Part shown: in pieces, positions 44,267-53,329 of the stretch
How positions within the stretch are numbered: the stretch's first letter is position 1
Layout of the letters: each line of letters starts with the position of its first letter
Assembly: GCF_023715505.1 (NCBI RefSeq)
Contig: NZ_JAMBOH010000025.1
Span: forward strand, 1-64,000
Reading direction: 5' to 3'
DNA length: 64,000 bases
Origin: Neobacillus cucumis
Lineage (GTDB): Bacteria; Bacillota; Bacilli; Bacillales_B; DSM-18226
Notes under the pieces: generated by a model
What the model was told of the DNA's origin: nothing
Database searches by the model: none
The model's input: only the letters and a program-made list of their open reading frames with translations
Made by a program: the position numbers and the translations under genes

Positions 44267-45469
44267 GGTCTATCACCTTCCTTCACGAGAATTTAGGTGA
44301 CCTTTTGAGTCTCACCAGAATCCATGCAAGGATTGAATGATAGATATTCCTTCCATAATTTTCGACTTGTGGCTGTTCCTCCTTCTCTCATTACAAGAAC
44401 CGTCAACGGTTGTCCACTACTTTCATCGGTCATTAAACAGTTCCCTCGTTTACACGTTTCCTGTTTAACTTGAAGTGCCCCTCGCTCTATCGAGCAACGT
44501 TGACCGCTTCCGACGTTCCTTTCCGATTATCATTGTTTCAACTTAGGTGTCTCCTTTTCCCCGTGTCTAGCTCCGCAGCCTGTAACTGCGTTAGGATTTA
44601 CTCTCCGAATGAAAATTTCAATCCTTTAGACAAGCGATATTTTCACGCCCGATTCATTTCTAAATCGTACTTCTGTCGAGGTTTACCTTCGGAGATTCGT
44701 CAGCCGTTGGTACGACATTCTCACCATATTTAAACGACAGAGAGTATTCACTACAATTCCATTGGGTTTATTACTCCCTTTGGCTTTCGGTTACCTTATC
44801 GGCACTTCGGTAGTTTCAACCTTCATTACCCAGCTATGGTTGCCCTAGCCGACTGCAATCTACTAGAGGTTAGGGTATCTTACTGGAGAAGCTTCAAGGC
44901 GTTACCCTATCTTTTCATTCTCTCATCGAAAAAGTTGTTTTCTTTGTAACTTTTATTTGAGCTACTCAGAGCCGTTCTCTCCCTATAAAGTTATTAGCCT
45001 TATTTTTGAGAACAACGTCTCGCACCATTCAGAAGTTCGTCAGCTTAGCCTTTTTCTTTTAGGCTTATCCGTATTCTCACCTTATTCATTCAACTCAAGC
45101 ATCATGAATTACACCACTCCATCGAGTAGGCTTTCGGCAGCCGAACTGCTACGGTAAATTCTTACGCCTTTTCGCCGAGCTTATAACACTATCATTCTTA
45201 CTAAATCCAGTGCTATTCGACTAAGAGAGAACCCTTCTGGGCGTTACCCCGCCATTTGATTCTTCAATATAATCCTTCAGTTCCGAAAGGAACTGTCTAG
45301 CCTTTACCTGAGTAATGTAGTCATTCTCAATTTAAGCTAGAAACATTTCGCACCACTAAACTGCTTCATTAGTTGAATAACTCTGACATATTGCTTACTT
45401 TAATCAGTAATATTAACTTAGTCTTAGTGGAACAATAGTTAAAGCTATATTCTTGAAAAGGAGTAAAAA

Positions 45470-46207
45470 ATGAAAAAACAAAACATCTTATTTAACCTTG
45501 ATGATACATTATCATACTGTAATAGATATTTTAACCTGGTAATAGACGAATTCGCTGACCAAATGATGGCGTGGTTTGACACGATTACTGAGGAAGATAT
45601 AAAACAGAAGCAGCTTCAACTTGATGTTGCAGCCATTAGTGAGTACGGTCTAAAGTCAGATCGGTTTCCCGAGTCATTTGTTGGTACTTATAAATACTAT
45701 TGCAACTTAACTGGGAGGGAAAAGAAAAAAGATGAAATCCAATATTTAAGAGAGTTGGGTTTTAAGGTATTTGAGATCCCTGTTGAACCTATTCCATACA
45801 TGAATGAAACGCTACAACGTTTAAAAGAAGAGGGACATGAATTATATTTGCACACAGGAGGAGATGAGGCTAATCAACGCAGAAAAATTACCCAGTTAGA
45901 ATTGACTACATATTTTGAACATCGCATTTTTATTTCGGAACATAAAGATACAACAGCTCTATCCGATATTTTAAAAACCATTAAAGCTGACCCTAATGTA
46001 ACATGGATGGTTGGAAATTCATTAAGAACTGATATTGTCCCAGCACTGGAAATGGATGTTCATGCAATCTACATTCCAGCAGAAGGTGAATGGCAATATA
46101 ACATGGTTGAAGTTAACGTTGATCATAGTAGTGCTTTTTTAACTGTAGATTCACTTAAAGAAGTTCCTGATGTAATTGACAAATATATCCAAGATCAAAT
46201 AATGTAA
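45470..46207 (+). CDS. HAD-superfamily-like protein with altered motif I
   Basis: 245 residues after AAAAGGAG. HAD motif I reads ILFNLDDTLSYCN, with Asn in the place of the nucleophilic Asp of DxDxT; the second Asp is kept. Motif II Thr lies in ELYLHTGGD, motif III Lys probably in HKDTTAL, and the acidic motif IV in MVGNSLRTDIVPALE. The cap region (about 20-95) is helical. Loss of the nucleophile argues against classical phosphatase action; the protein may bind rather than hydrolyse phosphate esters, or use the second Asp. Similar FNLDDT proteins appear to form a Bacillaceae subgroup. It is transcribed alone. Confidence 0.75.
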   Translation: MKKQNILFNLDDTLSYCNRYFNLVIDEFADQMMAWFDTITEEDIKQKQLQLDVAAISEYGLKSDRFPESFVGTYKYYCNLTGREKKKDEIQYLRELGFKVFEIPVEPIPYMNETLQRLKEEGHELYLHTGGDEANQRRKITQLELTTYFEHRIFISEHKDTTALSDILKTIKADPNVTWMVGNSLRTDIVPALEMDVHAIYIPAEGEWQYNMVEVNVDHSSAFLTVDSLKEVPDVIDKYIQDQIM

Positions 46208-46449
46208 GTGGATAGGAATGCCCTTCGAAGTTTTTTACCTAGGAGGAATTGTCCTTTTCTAGACCAGCCAAGTACTATATAACAAGATAATCGTACTTTT
46301 TATACTTGAAATAGCAAGCACTCCATTATTTGGTCAAAGTAGAGTAGATTAATTAAGAACGTTACTACTGTCCATCCGTCCAAATTAGACCCAATTTGTA
46401 AATTATCTCAAAAGTATCATAAAAAAGGGGTGCTCTTTGTAAATAAAAT
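46208..46449. other. no gene seen
   Basis: AT-rich sequence with stops in all frames and no clear RNA feature. Confidence 0.4.
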
Positions 46450-46476
46450 AGCCCAGTCATTAAACTGAGCTTTTTA
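46450..46476. terminator. terminator between converging genes
   Basis: AGCTCAG pairs with CTGGGCT on the minus strand (one G-U) around 8 bases, followed by ATTTTATTT; on the + strand the hairpin is followed by TTTTATTTATTTT. It lies between the rightward HAD-like gene and the leftward old yellow enzyme relic. Confidence 0.55.
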
Positions 46477-46504
46477 TTTATTTTCAGTCACTTCTTAAAC
46501 TAAC

Positions 46505-46539
46505 GCACCCGTTTCGTTTAAGTACAATGTTTCACAAAC
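46505..46539. repeat. dispersed intergenic motif, copy 2
   Basis: CACCCGTTTCGTTTAAGTAC then AATGTTTCACAAAC, close to the copies at 34837-34870 and 52674-52708. Confidence 0.5.
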
Positions 46540-46556
46540 TTAAAATTTAATTTCCG

Positions 46557-47631
46557 TTATTCTTCGATATTAAACCAAGGACCTGAAGCTTGAATGATCC
46601 CCCAAAGTTTTTCTGGAAGCTTAAGATCGCTCACTTGTGAAGTCTTAATTGCTGTCTTAATTTCAGTTTCTTTTCCATTCTGAACCTTTTCTACCCAGTC
46701 TGGATTCATGATTAACGTATGACCAACTGCTGCTAGGGATAGACCCTTATCTAATGCAGATGCAACATCATCAGCAGTTATCATAGAACCTGCAGCCATT
46801 ACAGGAACTTTGCCGTTTACATGTTCAACAATTAATTCAAGCCGTGTTTTTCCATCTTCAATGCCTCGTGGTTTTGAAGATACATCATCAAGCGATACAT
46901 GGATGTAATCCAAATCCTGTTCAACCAGACGGTCAATTAATTCATAGGCATCTTCCATCCCATAACCGCCTTGTTCTTCAGGTGATATTCTGTATCCGAA
47001 AATAAACGGCTTTGTTGCATGTTTCTTAATCACATTTTTCATTTCCTGAATGACTGCCAATGGGAAACGCAAGCGATTTTCTAGAGAACCACCCCATTCA
47101 TCATCACGTCTATTGAAAAAAGGTGAGAAGAAGTTTTGCAATAGCTCGTCTTGTTGTTTCTCCAAACGCACGAATCACTTCTATTATTTCATCTTGTGAA
47201 AGTTCTCTAGGTAATACTGAAGGAGCAAATGCAGTAGCTTCAGTCTCTACAGCACTGGAACTAACCACCTCACCATTTGGAGTTAAAGATGGCAGTGCTT
47301 TGTTGCCTGCATGGAAAATTTGAAGTAACGCAGGAGCTCCTCCACTTTTCGCCGCATCCGCCAATTTCCGTAGACTTGGAATAAATTTATCATCATACGC
47401 AGCGAATTCATGCGTAAAACCTATACCGTTTGGTTGCACATGAGTACAGCCAGTGATAACAAGTCCTACTCCATTGACTCTTTTTTTATAATATTTTACT
47501 TCTTCATCTGAAACGGTGTAATCATCATTACTGCTCCAAGTTGTCATTGGTGCCATAACGACTCTATTTTTAATGGTGATACCATTTTTAAATGTAAGTG
47601 ATTCAAATAAGTTGCTATATTTCATGTTCAT
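46557..47631 (-). pseudogene. old yellow enzyme family NADH:flavin oxidoreductase, internally deleted
   Basis: The N-terminal part is a normal FMN barrel: LFESLTFKNGITIKNRVVMA, PMTTWSSNDDYTVSDEEVKY, LLQIFHAGNKALPSL. It breaks after FGETTRRAI. Coding resumes in another frame at LLQNFFSPFFNRRDDEWGGS and runs to the normal end GPWFNIEE through GYRISPEEQGGYG and MAAGSMITADDVASAL. Compared with the family, about 15 residues (GFDGVEIHGANxY) are missing at 47130. These contain the substrate-binding His-x-x-Asn. The deletion also shifts the frame, so no active reductase is made. A remnant of a second 3' end lies at 51491-51570. Confidence 0.85.
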
Positions 47632-47717
47632 TTTTTAACCTCTTTCTGTAAGTTTATTTATATGTTCTAGTTAGTTTTGCACTATTTTGTAAGGGTGTAG
47701 AATGCTCATTTTTATGT

Positions 47718-47908
47718 TAATGCATGGGCTTTTCCCACTCGCCTTTGACCTCAACACCGGTTTCTTTTGCTGCTTCTTCGAGTTCGAGGATTTCCTGTAC
47801 TGTCAAATTGACCTCTGTAGCTTTGACTGCATCTTCAATATGTGAGATTTTCGTAACACCAATAATCGGTACAGTCCCTTTCGCAATGGACCAGGCAATT
47901 GACTAATT
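47718..47908 (-). pseudogene. aldo/keto reductase C-terminal fragment
   Basis: An open stretch without start reads SIAWSIAKGTVPIIGVTKIS, then HIEDAVKATEVNLTVQEILE and LEEAAKETGVEVKGEWEKPM, ending at 47718. This is the end of an AKR, with the NADP-binding loop PIIGVTK. The first 250 residues are gone. It is close in pattern to the AKR at 59127. Confidence 0.75.
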
Positions 47909-47998
47909 TCATTGCGTTTCACGCCTTTCTAAATATGCAATTTTTTAAATGGATATATTTTAATATTTTTTATTTCTGATTTTAAAAGAGGGTCATTT

Positions 47999-48286
47999 TC
48001 AAATAATTCTAATGCAATTCCAGCCTTTTTGTAGCAGCTTCCACTCATGAAGTTCCAAGCGTAGCGCTTTTTCCGTCACATACGGGTCTTTTTCAGCCAT
48101 CACCTGTGCCTCTTCCAAAGAATCAGCAACGTACACGACTAGACCGCCGGACCCATCAACAAAAGGTCCCTTGGCAAAAATTTTCCCCTGTTCCTGCAGT
48201 TTGTTCAAATGTACAAGGTGCTGTGGACGTAACTCTTGTCTTTTTATCGGGTCAAGAATGTACAAGATTGCTGCGTAATGTCCCAT
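47999..48286 (-). CDS. YciI-family protein
   Basis: 95 residues after AAGGAG. The ferredoxin-like fold opens YAAILYILDPIKRQELRPQH, continues LNKLQEQGKIFAKGPFVDGS and GGLVVYVADSLEEAQVMAEK with DPYV. His24 and Asp44-type positions match the YciI/muconolactone isomerase-like group. Small cytoplasmic enzymes or stress proteins; the reaction is not established. It lies between an AKR fragment and an SDR gene on the same strand, without close spacing. Confidence 0.82.
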   Translation of the reverse strand: MGHYAAILYILDPIKRQELRPQHLVHLNKLQEQGKIFAKGPFVDGSGGLVVYVADSLEEAQVMAEKDPYVTEKALRLELHEWKLLQKGWNCIRII

Positions 48287-48490
48287 AATACCAACTCCTT
48301 AGGTGAATAAAAAATTTCTCAATTATTTAAATGATTCCGTTAGATGCATAAAAAAAGAATACTGAGTTAAATCTTAATTAGCTGTTGCTTTGATCCCTGT
48401 TGAACCAACAGAGATCATTTGTTCCCAGCTTTTGAAGTGATGCTTTTATATTCGAATAACACGAAGGTTTTGAATCAGAAATCTTGAGTC

Positions 48491-49141
48491 TTAGCTGTAC
48501 ACAATTTCGTGCTCTTCGCGTTTTTCATACAGCTCCCAATATTTCTCTGCAATTAGTTCAGGCGCCAAATGGGTGCCCGGAGCGACAGACCCGGCAATTG
48601 TAACCGTACCGACAAAAATGCCTTGAGGCTTTAGTTCTTCAGCCAAAGAAAAGGCTAGGTTGCGTAGCGCTGCTTTGCCTATGCCCAATGCAGTGTAGTC
48701 TGCCGAAGGGTACACCGCCAATCCGCCACCCGTGAACAGGATTGTTCCTTCTTTTTGTTCTACTTGCTCCGGGATAACTTGTAGTGCAGAATGCAAGGCA
48801 CCGGCTACGTCCACCTGATAATGGGACACAAGGGATACTGCCGTGAGGGAAGTTGGTTTTCCACCTTTTAAAACAGCAGCGTTGTACACCAGCACATCCG
48901 TAGTACCGTAGTTTTTCTTGATTTGGTCAAAAGCTTCAGTTAGTGATGCCGGACTTGCCGCATCCGCCACTACGGCGTAAGCTTCTATTCCTTCCGAGCT
49001 CAACTCATTTACATACTGGTCCAGTGCTTCCTGATTACGGGAAACGAGAACAACACGGAAGTTATTGACACCGAATTTTTTTGCGACATGATTTCCGACA
49101 CCTGGACCTGCTCCAACAACAACGATAAGTTTTTTATTCAT
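48491..49141 (-). CDS. short-chain dehydrogenase/reductase
   Basis: 216 residues. Cofactor motif LIVVVGAGPGVGNHVAKKFG and the later NAA in VLVYNAAVLKGG are standard. The catalytic region reads ILFTGGGLAVYPSADYTALG then IGKAALRN; the usual YxxxK is not evident, since Tyr and Lys are seven residues apart. Such spacing is known in some short SDRs of the same subgroup. It probably reduces a carbonyl with NAD(P)H in the cytoplasm. AGGAGG-like site GGAGGAT precedes the ATG. Confidence 0.78.
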   Translation of the reverse strand: MNKKLIVVVGAGPGVGNHVAKKFGVNNFRVVLVSRNQEALDQYVNELSSEGIEAYAVVADAASPASLTEAFDQIKKNYGTTDVLVYNAAVLKGGKPTSLTAVSLVSHYQVDVAGALHSALQVIPEQVEQKEGTILFTGGGLAVYPSADYTALGIGKAALRNLAFSLAEELKPQGIFVGTVTIAGSVAPGTHLAPELIAEKYWELYEKREEHEIVYS

Positions 49142-49218
49142 TTTTTTATCCTCCTAAAATTTTAGTAAAACTCAACAGAACTAAACAATTCATACTGCGT
49201 TATGCTAAAACAAAGAAT

Positions 49219-49310
49219 CTTATTCAGAAATGGTGACACGCAGTTTAGCTTTCGCCCCATTCAAAATCTCATAGTGCAATTCTTTATTTAACCCTTTCCC
49301 TTCAGATGGC
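49219..49310 (-). pseudogene. C-terminal gene relic
   Basis: After the stop of the MFS gene the minus strand reads PSEGKGLNKELHYEILNGAK then AKLRVTISE and a stop. A few codons before it sit in another frame. It is the tail of a deleted gene; family not recognised. Confidence 0.4.
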
Positions 49311-49321
49311 AAAAACTTTCG

Positions 49322-50542
49322 TTATACCTGGTCTCGACTTTTAATAAGAATTGAGGCGATTAATCCTATTCCTAACAAAAGTGCTAACAATTCAAAAGTT
49401 AAAAGATAGCTACTCATATTCAATATACCCATAGCTACAATCGGTCCAAGTGTTGCACCCATAAATAGAATAAACGAGAACAGTGAAATCGCAGAACCCC
49501 TTGCAATTCCTCCTAAATGTCCGACAAGTGAGATTAGGGTAGAAATGGTTATGGAGACGCCAGCCACAAAAACAACACTCATCACGATAAGGAATACCAA
49601 ATTAGAGCTAACTCCCAAAATCGCAAGACCTAAAACGGATAAAGATAAGCCAACTCTAATAACGGCGTGAATACCAAACTTCGTGACGAGTTTTCCAGAA
49701 AATGGAGAAATTAACATACCTAAAATTCCGGCACATCGCACATACAGAATAGCTTGACTATTAAGACCAAATGTTCCACTTAAATAACTCCCTAGCGTTG
49801 TATACATACCAACAAACGAAAGTAAAAGCGTTAAAGTGATGATGTAACACAAAAGTAAGGATTTTTGTGTAAAAACCTTTCCCATTTGTTTAAAAGAGCC
49901 AAGCATACTGCTTTTTATTTGTGGAGCATCACTCTTTGGGATAAAAAACGTTACTAATATGGCAGTGATTAGATAAACCACTCCGAGGATATAGAACACA
50001 TAGTCCCAACCAAAGTTCTCACTTATTAGACTGCTGAACACCTGACCAACAATTCCAGACATTAAAAATCCTGTGCTAACAAATCCAGTTGTAGTGACCC
50101 GCTTTTCTGCCGGGAAATGTTCTACTACATACGAAAGTGCAGCTGGAGCAAATGTTGCTGCAGCAATTCCTTGAATCGCTCGAAGAGCGATCACCCAAGA
50201 CAGACTAGTAATCAATCCAACTAAAGGTGTAACAATAGTTAATACAATTAGCCCAAATAATTTAATTTGCTTTCGTCCATAGCGATCTGACAAGGGACCG
50301 AAAAATAAAAAACTGACAGCATAACAAAATGAAAATGCACTGCCTGTCCAGGCTGCTTGCGACGTTGATACATTAAAAGCTTCTGCAAATATTGAAACCA
50401 AGGGAATGGTGATATATAAACTAGATACAACAACTAAACCAGTCCAGAAAAGAATTGCTGTTATAAGAGAATCACTTCTTTCTGAAGTTTTATGATTAAC
50501 TTTTACATTTGCTTCTTTCAAAGAAAAAACCTCCTTATTCAT
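49322..50542 (-). CDS. MFS transporter, drug/sugar exporter type
   Basis: 406 residues, 12 membrane helices. The MFS motif A is present as FFGPLSDRYGRKQIKLFG between helices 2 and 3, and motif C-like glycines occur in GFVSTGFLMSGIVGQVFSSL. A TTG at 50521, 9 bases after AAGGAGG, is an attractive alternative start that would shorten the N-terminus by seven residues. A proton-driven exporter of small molecules in the cytoplasmic membrane; the substrate is unknown. It follows the AKR gene at 50634 with about 90 bases between. Confidence 0.85.
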   Translation of the reverse strand: MNKEVFSLKEANVKVNHKTSERSDSLITAILFWTGLVVVSSLYITIPLVSIFAEAFNVSTSQAAWTGSAFSFCYAVSFLFFGPLSDRYGRKQIKLFGLIVLTIVTPLVGLITSLSWVIALRAIQGIAAATFAPAALSYVVEHFPAEKRVTTTGFVSTGFLMSGIVGQVFSSLISENFGWDYVFYILGVVYLITAILVTFFIPKSDAPQIKSSMLGSFKQMGKVFTQKSLLLCYIITLTLLLSFVGMYTTLGSYLSGTFGLNSQAILYVRCAGILGMLISPFSGKLVTKFGIHAVIRVGLSLSVLGLAILGVSSNLVFLIVMSVVFVAGVSITISTLISLVGHLGGIARGSAISLFSFILFMGATLGPIVAMGILNMSSYLLTFELLALLLGIGLIASILIKSRDQV

Positions 50543-50633
50543 ATAGTACGTCCTTCATATCTAAGGACTGGAATCCACCTGCTTATACGTCTTGGGCAAT
50601 TTGGGTTTATATAACTTCCAAGTTTTAACATAG

Positions 50634-51434
50634 TTAATGCCATGAAAACAGACTTCTGCCTCCATCCAACAGGTCAATCTTTGCCATATCATCCGCAGAT
50701 AAGGTAAAATCAAATACATCTATATTTTCTATCATTCGTTCCCTATGGGTGGATTTTGGAATCACAACGATTCCGCGTTGGATTAAATATCGAAGCCCCA
50801 CCTTTGCGTTGGACTTATCATATTTTTGCCCAATCTCTCTTAAGGTTTCATTAGAAAAGAAGTGATTCTTTCCCTCTGCAAAAGGCGCCCAAGATTCAAT
50901 TTGTGTACCATACTGTTTCATTATTTCCTGTGCCTGCGCTTGCTGCCGGAATACGTGTGTCTCCACCTGATTGACTGCAGGAATGACATTGCAAGATTCT
51001 ACCAGACTCACGAACACATCCGGATTAAAATTAGAAACTCCAATTGCTCTGACTTTTCCACTTTGGTAGGCTTCCTCCATAGCACGATAAATCCCGTGAT
51101 AGTCCGGAAAAGGCTCGTGCATCAAAAGCAGGTCAATATAATCGAGCTTCATCGTACGCAACGATTCATCAATCGCATTCACTGCTTTTCGGTAACCGCC
51201 TGACGGTATATACAATTTGGTTGTAATAAACAGTTTTTCGCGTAGCACCCCAGATTTTCGGATTGCATTTCCGACAGCTTTCTCATTGCCATATACCTGT
51301 GCTGTATCAATCGAACGATAGCCAACATCGATGGCATCCAAAACGCACCGCTCGCATTCTCTGGCACTGATTTGATAAACACCATAACCCAAAATCGGCA
51401 TTTTAACACCATTATTCAAAGTGATAGACTCCAC
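50634..51434 (-). CDS. aldo/keto reductase (AKR5, diketogluconate reductase type)
   Basis: 266 residues with a GTG start after GGAGGG. Motifs: LNNGVKMPILGYGVYQI, GYRSIDTAQVYGNEKAVGNA (Asp, Tyr), LFITTKLYIPSGGY (Lys), DLLLMHEPFPDYHGIYRAME (His) and the NADP loop GIVVIPKSTHRERM. It is a cytoplasmic reductase of small carbonyls such as methylglyoxal or keto-sugars. Clearly related to the AKRs at 54587 and 57344 but no MerR-type promoter is present here. A divergent LysR gene starts at 51654. Confidence 0.88.
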   Translation of the reverse strand: MESITLNNGVKMPILGYGVYQISARECERCVLDAIDVGYRSIDTAQVYGNEKAVGNAIRKSGVLREKLFITTKLYIPSGGYRKAVNAIDESLRTMKLDYIDLLLMHEPFPDYHGIYRAMEEAYQSGKVRAIGVSNFNPDVFVSLVESCNVIPAVNQVETHVFRQQAQAQEIMKQYGTQIESWAPFAEGKNHFFSNETLREIGQKYDKSNAKVGLRYLIQRGIVVIPKSTHRERMIENIDVFDFTLSADDMAKIDLLDGGRSLFSWH

Positions 51435-51490
51435 AATTTTCCCTCCTTACTGAAAAACATCTCTTGCCCTTTGTTACAACCTGTAAGATT

Positions 51491-51570
51491 ATTCCTCAAT
51501 GTCAAACCAAGGACCTTAAACTTGAATGACAGTCCAAAGTTTTTTTGGAAGATCAAGTTCTTAATACTAT
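51491..51570 (-). pseudogene. 3' relic of an old yellow enzyme gene
   Basis: The minus strand reads ELDLPKKLWTVIQV, stop, GPWFDIEE, stop, aligning with the final KLPEKLWGIIQASGPWFNIE of the broken gene at 46557. Only about 25 codons remain. Confidence 0.75.
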
Positions 51571-51626
51571 TGAATTTTAATGCATAGCCACTTGACAGTG
51601 AATACACCAAAAAGCTAACATGGTTT

Positions 51627-51653
51627 TAACTTAAAGTTAAAGCAGGTGCCTGC
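51627..51653. promoter_or_regulatory. inverted repeats before the LysR gene
   Basis: TAACTTAAAGTTA (51627-51639) and GCAGGTGCCTGC (51642-51653) are dyads just upstream of the LysR start. The second includes the presumed ribosome site AGGTG. They are candidate autoregulatory sites. Confidence 0.35.
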
Positions 51654-52541
51654 ATGTACAATAGACAAATCTATACATTTATTCAAGTAGCCGACTGCGG
51701 GAGCCTTTCCAAAGCAGCAGAAAAACTGTTTATCTCTACCGTTTCCGTAATGAAACAGATTAATGTTCTTGAGAGCGATATAGGAGTGAAACTACTGGAG
51801 CGAACAAACCAAGGCGTACTTTTGACCGCAGCCGGACGCTCTATTTATCAAGATGCAAAGCAGATGATTCAAGCTTCCGACAGCGCCATCCAGCGTGCCA
51901 GACAGATTGCAGGTGAAGAACAATACGTGATACGTGTTGGAACTTCTTTGCTGCGTCCATCTAAGATACTGATTGATCTATGGACAAAAATTGATGAAGG
52001 CAATTTACCTTTCCAGATAAAAATTGTCCCCTTTGAAGACGATATGACCTCCACTGTTGCCTCCTTAGGTAAGGAGATGGACTGTTTTGTAGGTCCCTGC
52101 GACTCTATTCGCTGGATGAAGAAATGCAATGTCCATTTGATTGGAATGAATCAATGTTGCATAGCTGTTTCACGCAAACACCGACTAGCTAAGAAAAAGC
52201 TATTGAAGTGGGAAGGTTTATACGGAGAAACTCTTGTGCTTGTAAAACGTGGCGAATCTCTGGTTTTAGACCGCCTGAGGGATGAGATTGAAGCAAAACA
52301 TCCAGAAATCAATATCATAGACACACCAAATTTCTATGATGCAGATGTTTTCAATAAATGTGAGCAGATGAACTATGTTATGGAAACACTGGATATCTGG
52401 GCAGAGGTACATCCTTCCCTTGTGACGATTCCTGTAGAATGGGATTATGAGATTCCCTTTGGGATTGTATACGCCAATGAGCCATCCAAAGCTGTTATGG
52501 CTTTTATTGATGCAATCAATAAGGCAAACGTTTTGAAATAA
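51654..52541 (+). CDS. LysR-family transcriptional regulator
   Basis: 295 residues, normal length. The winged HTH is FIQVADCGSLSKAAEKLFIS, TVSVMKQINVLESDIGVKLL and ERTNQGVLLTAAGRSIYQDA. The effector domain (about 90-295) follows. LysR regulators usually control a divergently transcribed gene; here that is the leftward AKR (50634) and MFS (49322) unit, separated by about 220 bases that contain an old yellow enzyme relic. Regulation of the AKR by this protein is inference. Confidence 0.9.
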   Translation: MYNRQIYTFIQVADCGSLSKAAEKLFISTVSVMKQINVLESDIGVKLLERTNQGVLLTAAGRSIYQDAKQMIQASDSAIQRARQIAGEEQYVIRVGTSLLRPSKILIDLWTKIDEGNLPFQIKIVPFEDDMTSTVASLGKEMDCFVGPCDSIRWMKKCNVHLIGMNQCCIAVSRKHRLAKKKLLKWEGLYGETLVLVKRGESLVLDRLRDEIEAKHPEINIIDTPNFYDADVFNKCEQMNYVMETLDIWAEVHPSLVTIPVEWDYEIPFGIVYANEPSKAVMAFIDAINKANVLK

Positions 52542-52593
52542 TTCGTGTCCCAATTGTGTATTTAGAAATTTATGGCAGTATGTTTTTTGAATG

Positions 52594-52652
52594 AAAAAAA
52601 GCTGAAAATATGCAAGAAGGGAATAAAGACTTGCATATCTTCAACTTTTTTA
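52594..52652 (+). terminator. rho-independent terminator
   Basis: AAAAAAGCTGAA-ATATGCAAG pairs with CTTGCATAT-TTCAACTTTTTT, a stem of about 20 bp with one or two bulges, ending in a T run. It ends the LysR gene. Confidence 0.75.
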
Positions 52653-52673
52653 TGAATTGGGATATTAAACAAA

Positions 52674-52708
52674 AGCACCCTTTAGCTTAAGTACATTTCT
52701 TCACAAAC
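52674..52708. repeat. dispersed intergenic motif, copy 3
   Basis: CACCCTTTAGCTTAAGTAC then ATTTCTTCACAAAC, a diverged copy of the motif at 34837 and 46505. Confidence 0.45.
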
Positions 52709-52729
52709 TTTCACTAAAGAAACTATTTT

Positions 52730-53286
52730 CTAGACAAGTAAACGGCTTTTCTTACGCGCAACAGACTGGCGTGTAACTTGTGCTCCAATAAATTGTTCCC
52801 CTTTTAAAGTTAGATGATAATCTTCGTTACCTTCTTGATTATAAAGCCATGTTAAACGGAGTAATGTGTAATTAAGGTCAGATTCTTCTACTATCTTCGC
52901 CGTGGATTTAATTAATGGTATGTTTGAACCGACCATTGCATCATTCCAGCGACCAAACGCACCTGGGACCTCATCATAAATACCTAAAGCTGTTGCACCA
53001 ATAAGTCGTTTTACACCAGCCTCATCCATTGAGGAAACAATAGATTGGGTTGCACGAACGTCAAACATATCATTTAAATAAACAACATCTACTCCTGACA
53101 TCCCACTCACTAGTTTAGATTTCTCTTGAAAGTCCCCAGAAATAACTTCCACTCGTTTACTTGTCACTTTTAAACGAGAATGTGCGGATCTTGCATAAAG
53201 AACAATTTCTGCATCGTTTCATTTAGTAATCTTTCAGTCAACATACGAGAAATTTGACCAACTGCACCTAAAATCAAAATTTTCAT
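52730..53286 (-). pseudogene. NmrA/SDR-like NAD(P)H-binding protein, frameshifted
   Basis: ATG at 53286 lies 8 bases after GGAGG. The frame starts MKILILGAVGQISRMLTERL then LNETM and fails by one base near 53220; coding resumes as AEIVLYARSAHSRLKVTSKR and VEVISGDFQEKSKLVSGMSG, VDVVYLNDMFDVRATQSIVS and LIGATALGIYDEVPGAFG. The end RQSVARKKSRLLV also departs from the family, where ARQSVADLI-type endings are usual, so a second lesion is likely. NAD(P)H-binding quinone reductase or redox-sensor-like fold. Confidence 0.72.
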
Positions 53287-53329
53287 CTTCATTTCCTCCG
53301 TTTCATATGTTTAAAAAATATCAATATAT

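Larger units (their letters stand above)
40226..45025 (-). mobile_element. group II intron with RT-maturase-HNH protein (intron A)
   Basis: 5' end GTGCGAGACG at 45025, following exon TGAATG. EBS1 CATTCG (44606-44611) pairs with it through one G-U. About 760 bases of domains I-III precede the protein gene, whose start is at 44266. Domain V lies at 40300-40334. The 3' end is TTAC at 40226. It is inserted in domain I of intron C. Without intron B it is about 2.9 kb, a normal size. All parts needed for splicing are recognisable once intron B is removed. Confidence 0.8.
40105..45353 (-). mobile_element. outer group II intron, 3'-truncated and interrupted (intron C)
   Basis: A group II 5' end GTGCGAAATG starts at 45353 after exon bases TTAGTG. 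The intron continues to 45026, where intron A is inserted, and resumes at 40225 as GGTCAAAACCTGCAATAC. Its folds match intron A base for base: GGTGAGAAT, GCTGACGAA, a TAGAAAT loop on a short stem, and GGCTG-GCTAGAC. Its EBS1, CACTAA (40148-40153, minus strand), is the exact complement of IBS1 TTAGTG at its 5' exon, which proves that the two parts belong together. Domains beyond about 40105 are lost, including domain V and any protein gene, so it cannot splice. Confidence 0.75.

Noticed and set aside
45026..45353. Extended 5' region of intron A (a single intron starting at 45353)
   Set aside because: A second GTGCG start at 45025, repeated domain I motifs, and separate matching IBS1/EBS1 pairs for each 5' end fit two nested introns better.
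47724..47906. 60-codon + strand ORF
   Set aside because: It is antisense to a clear AKR C-terminal fragment on the minus strand.
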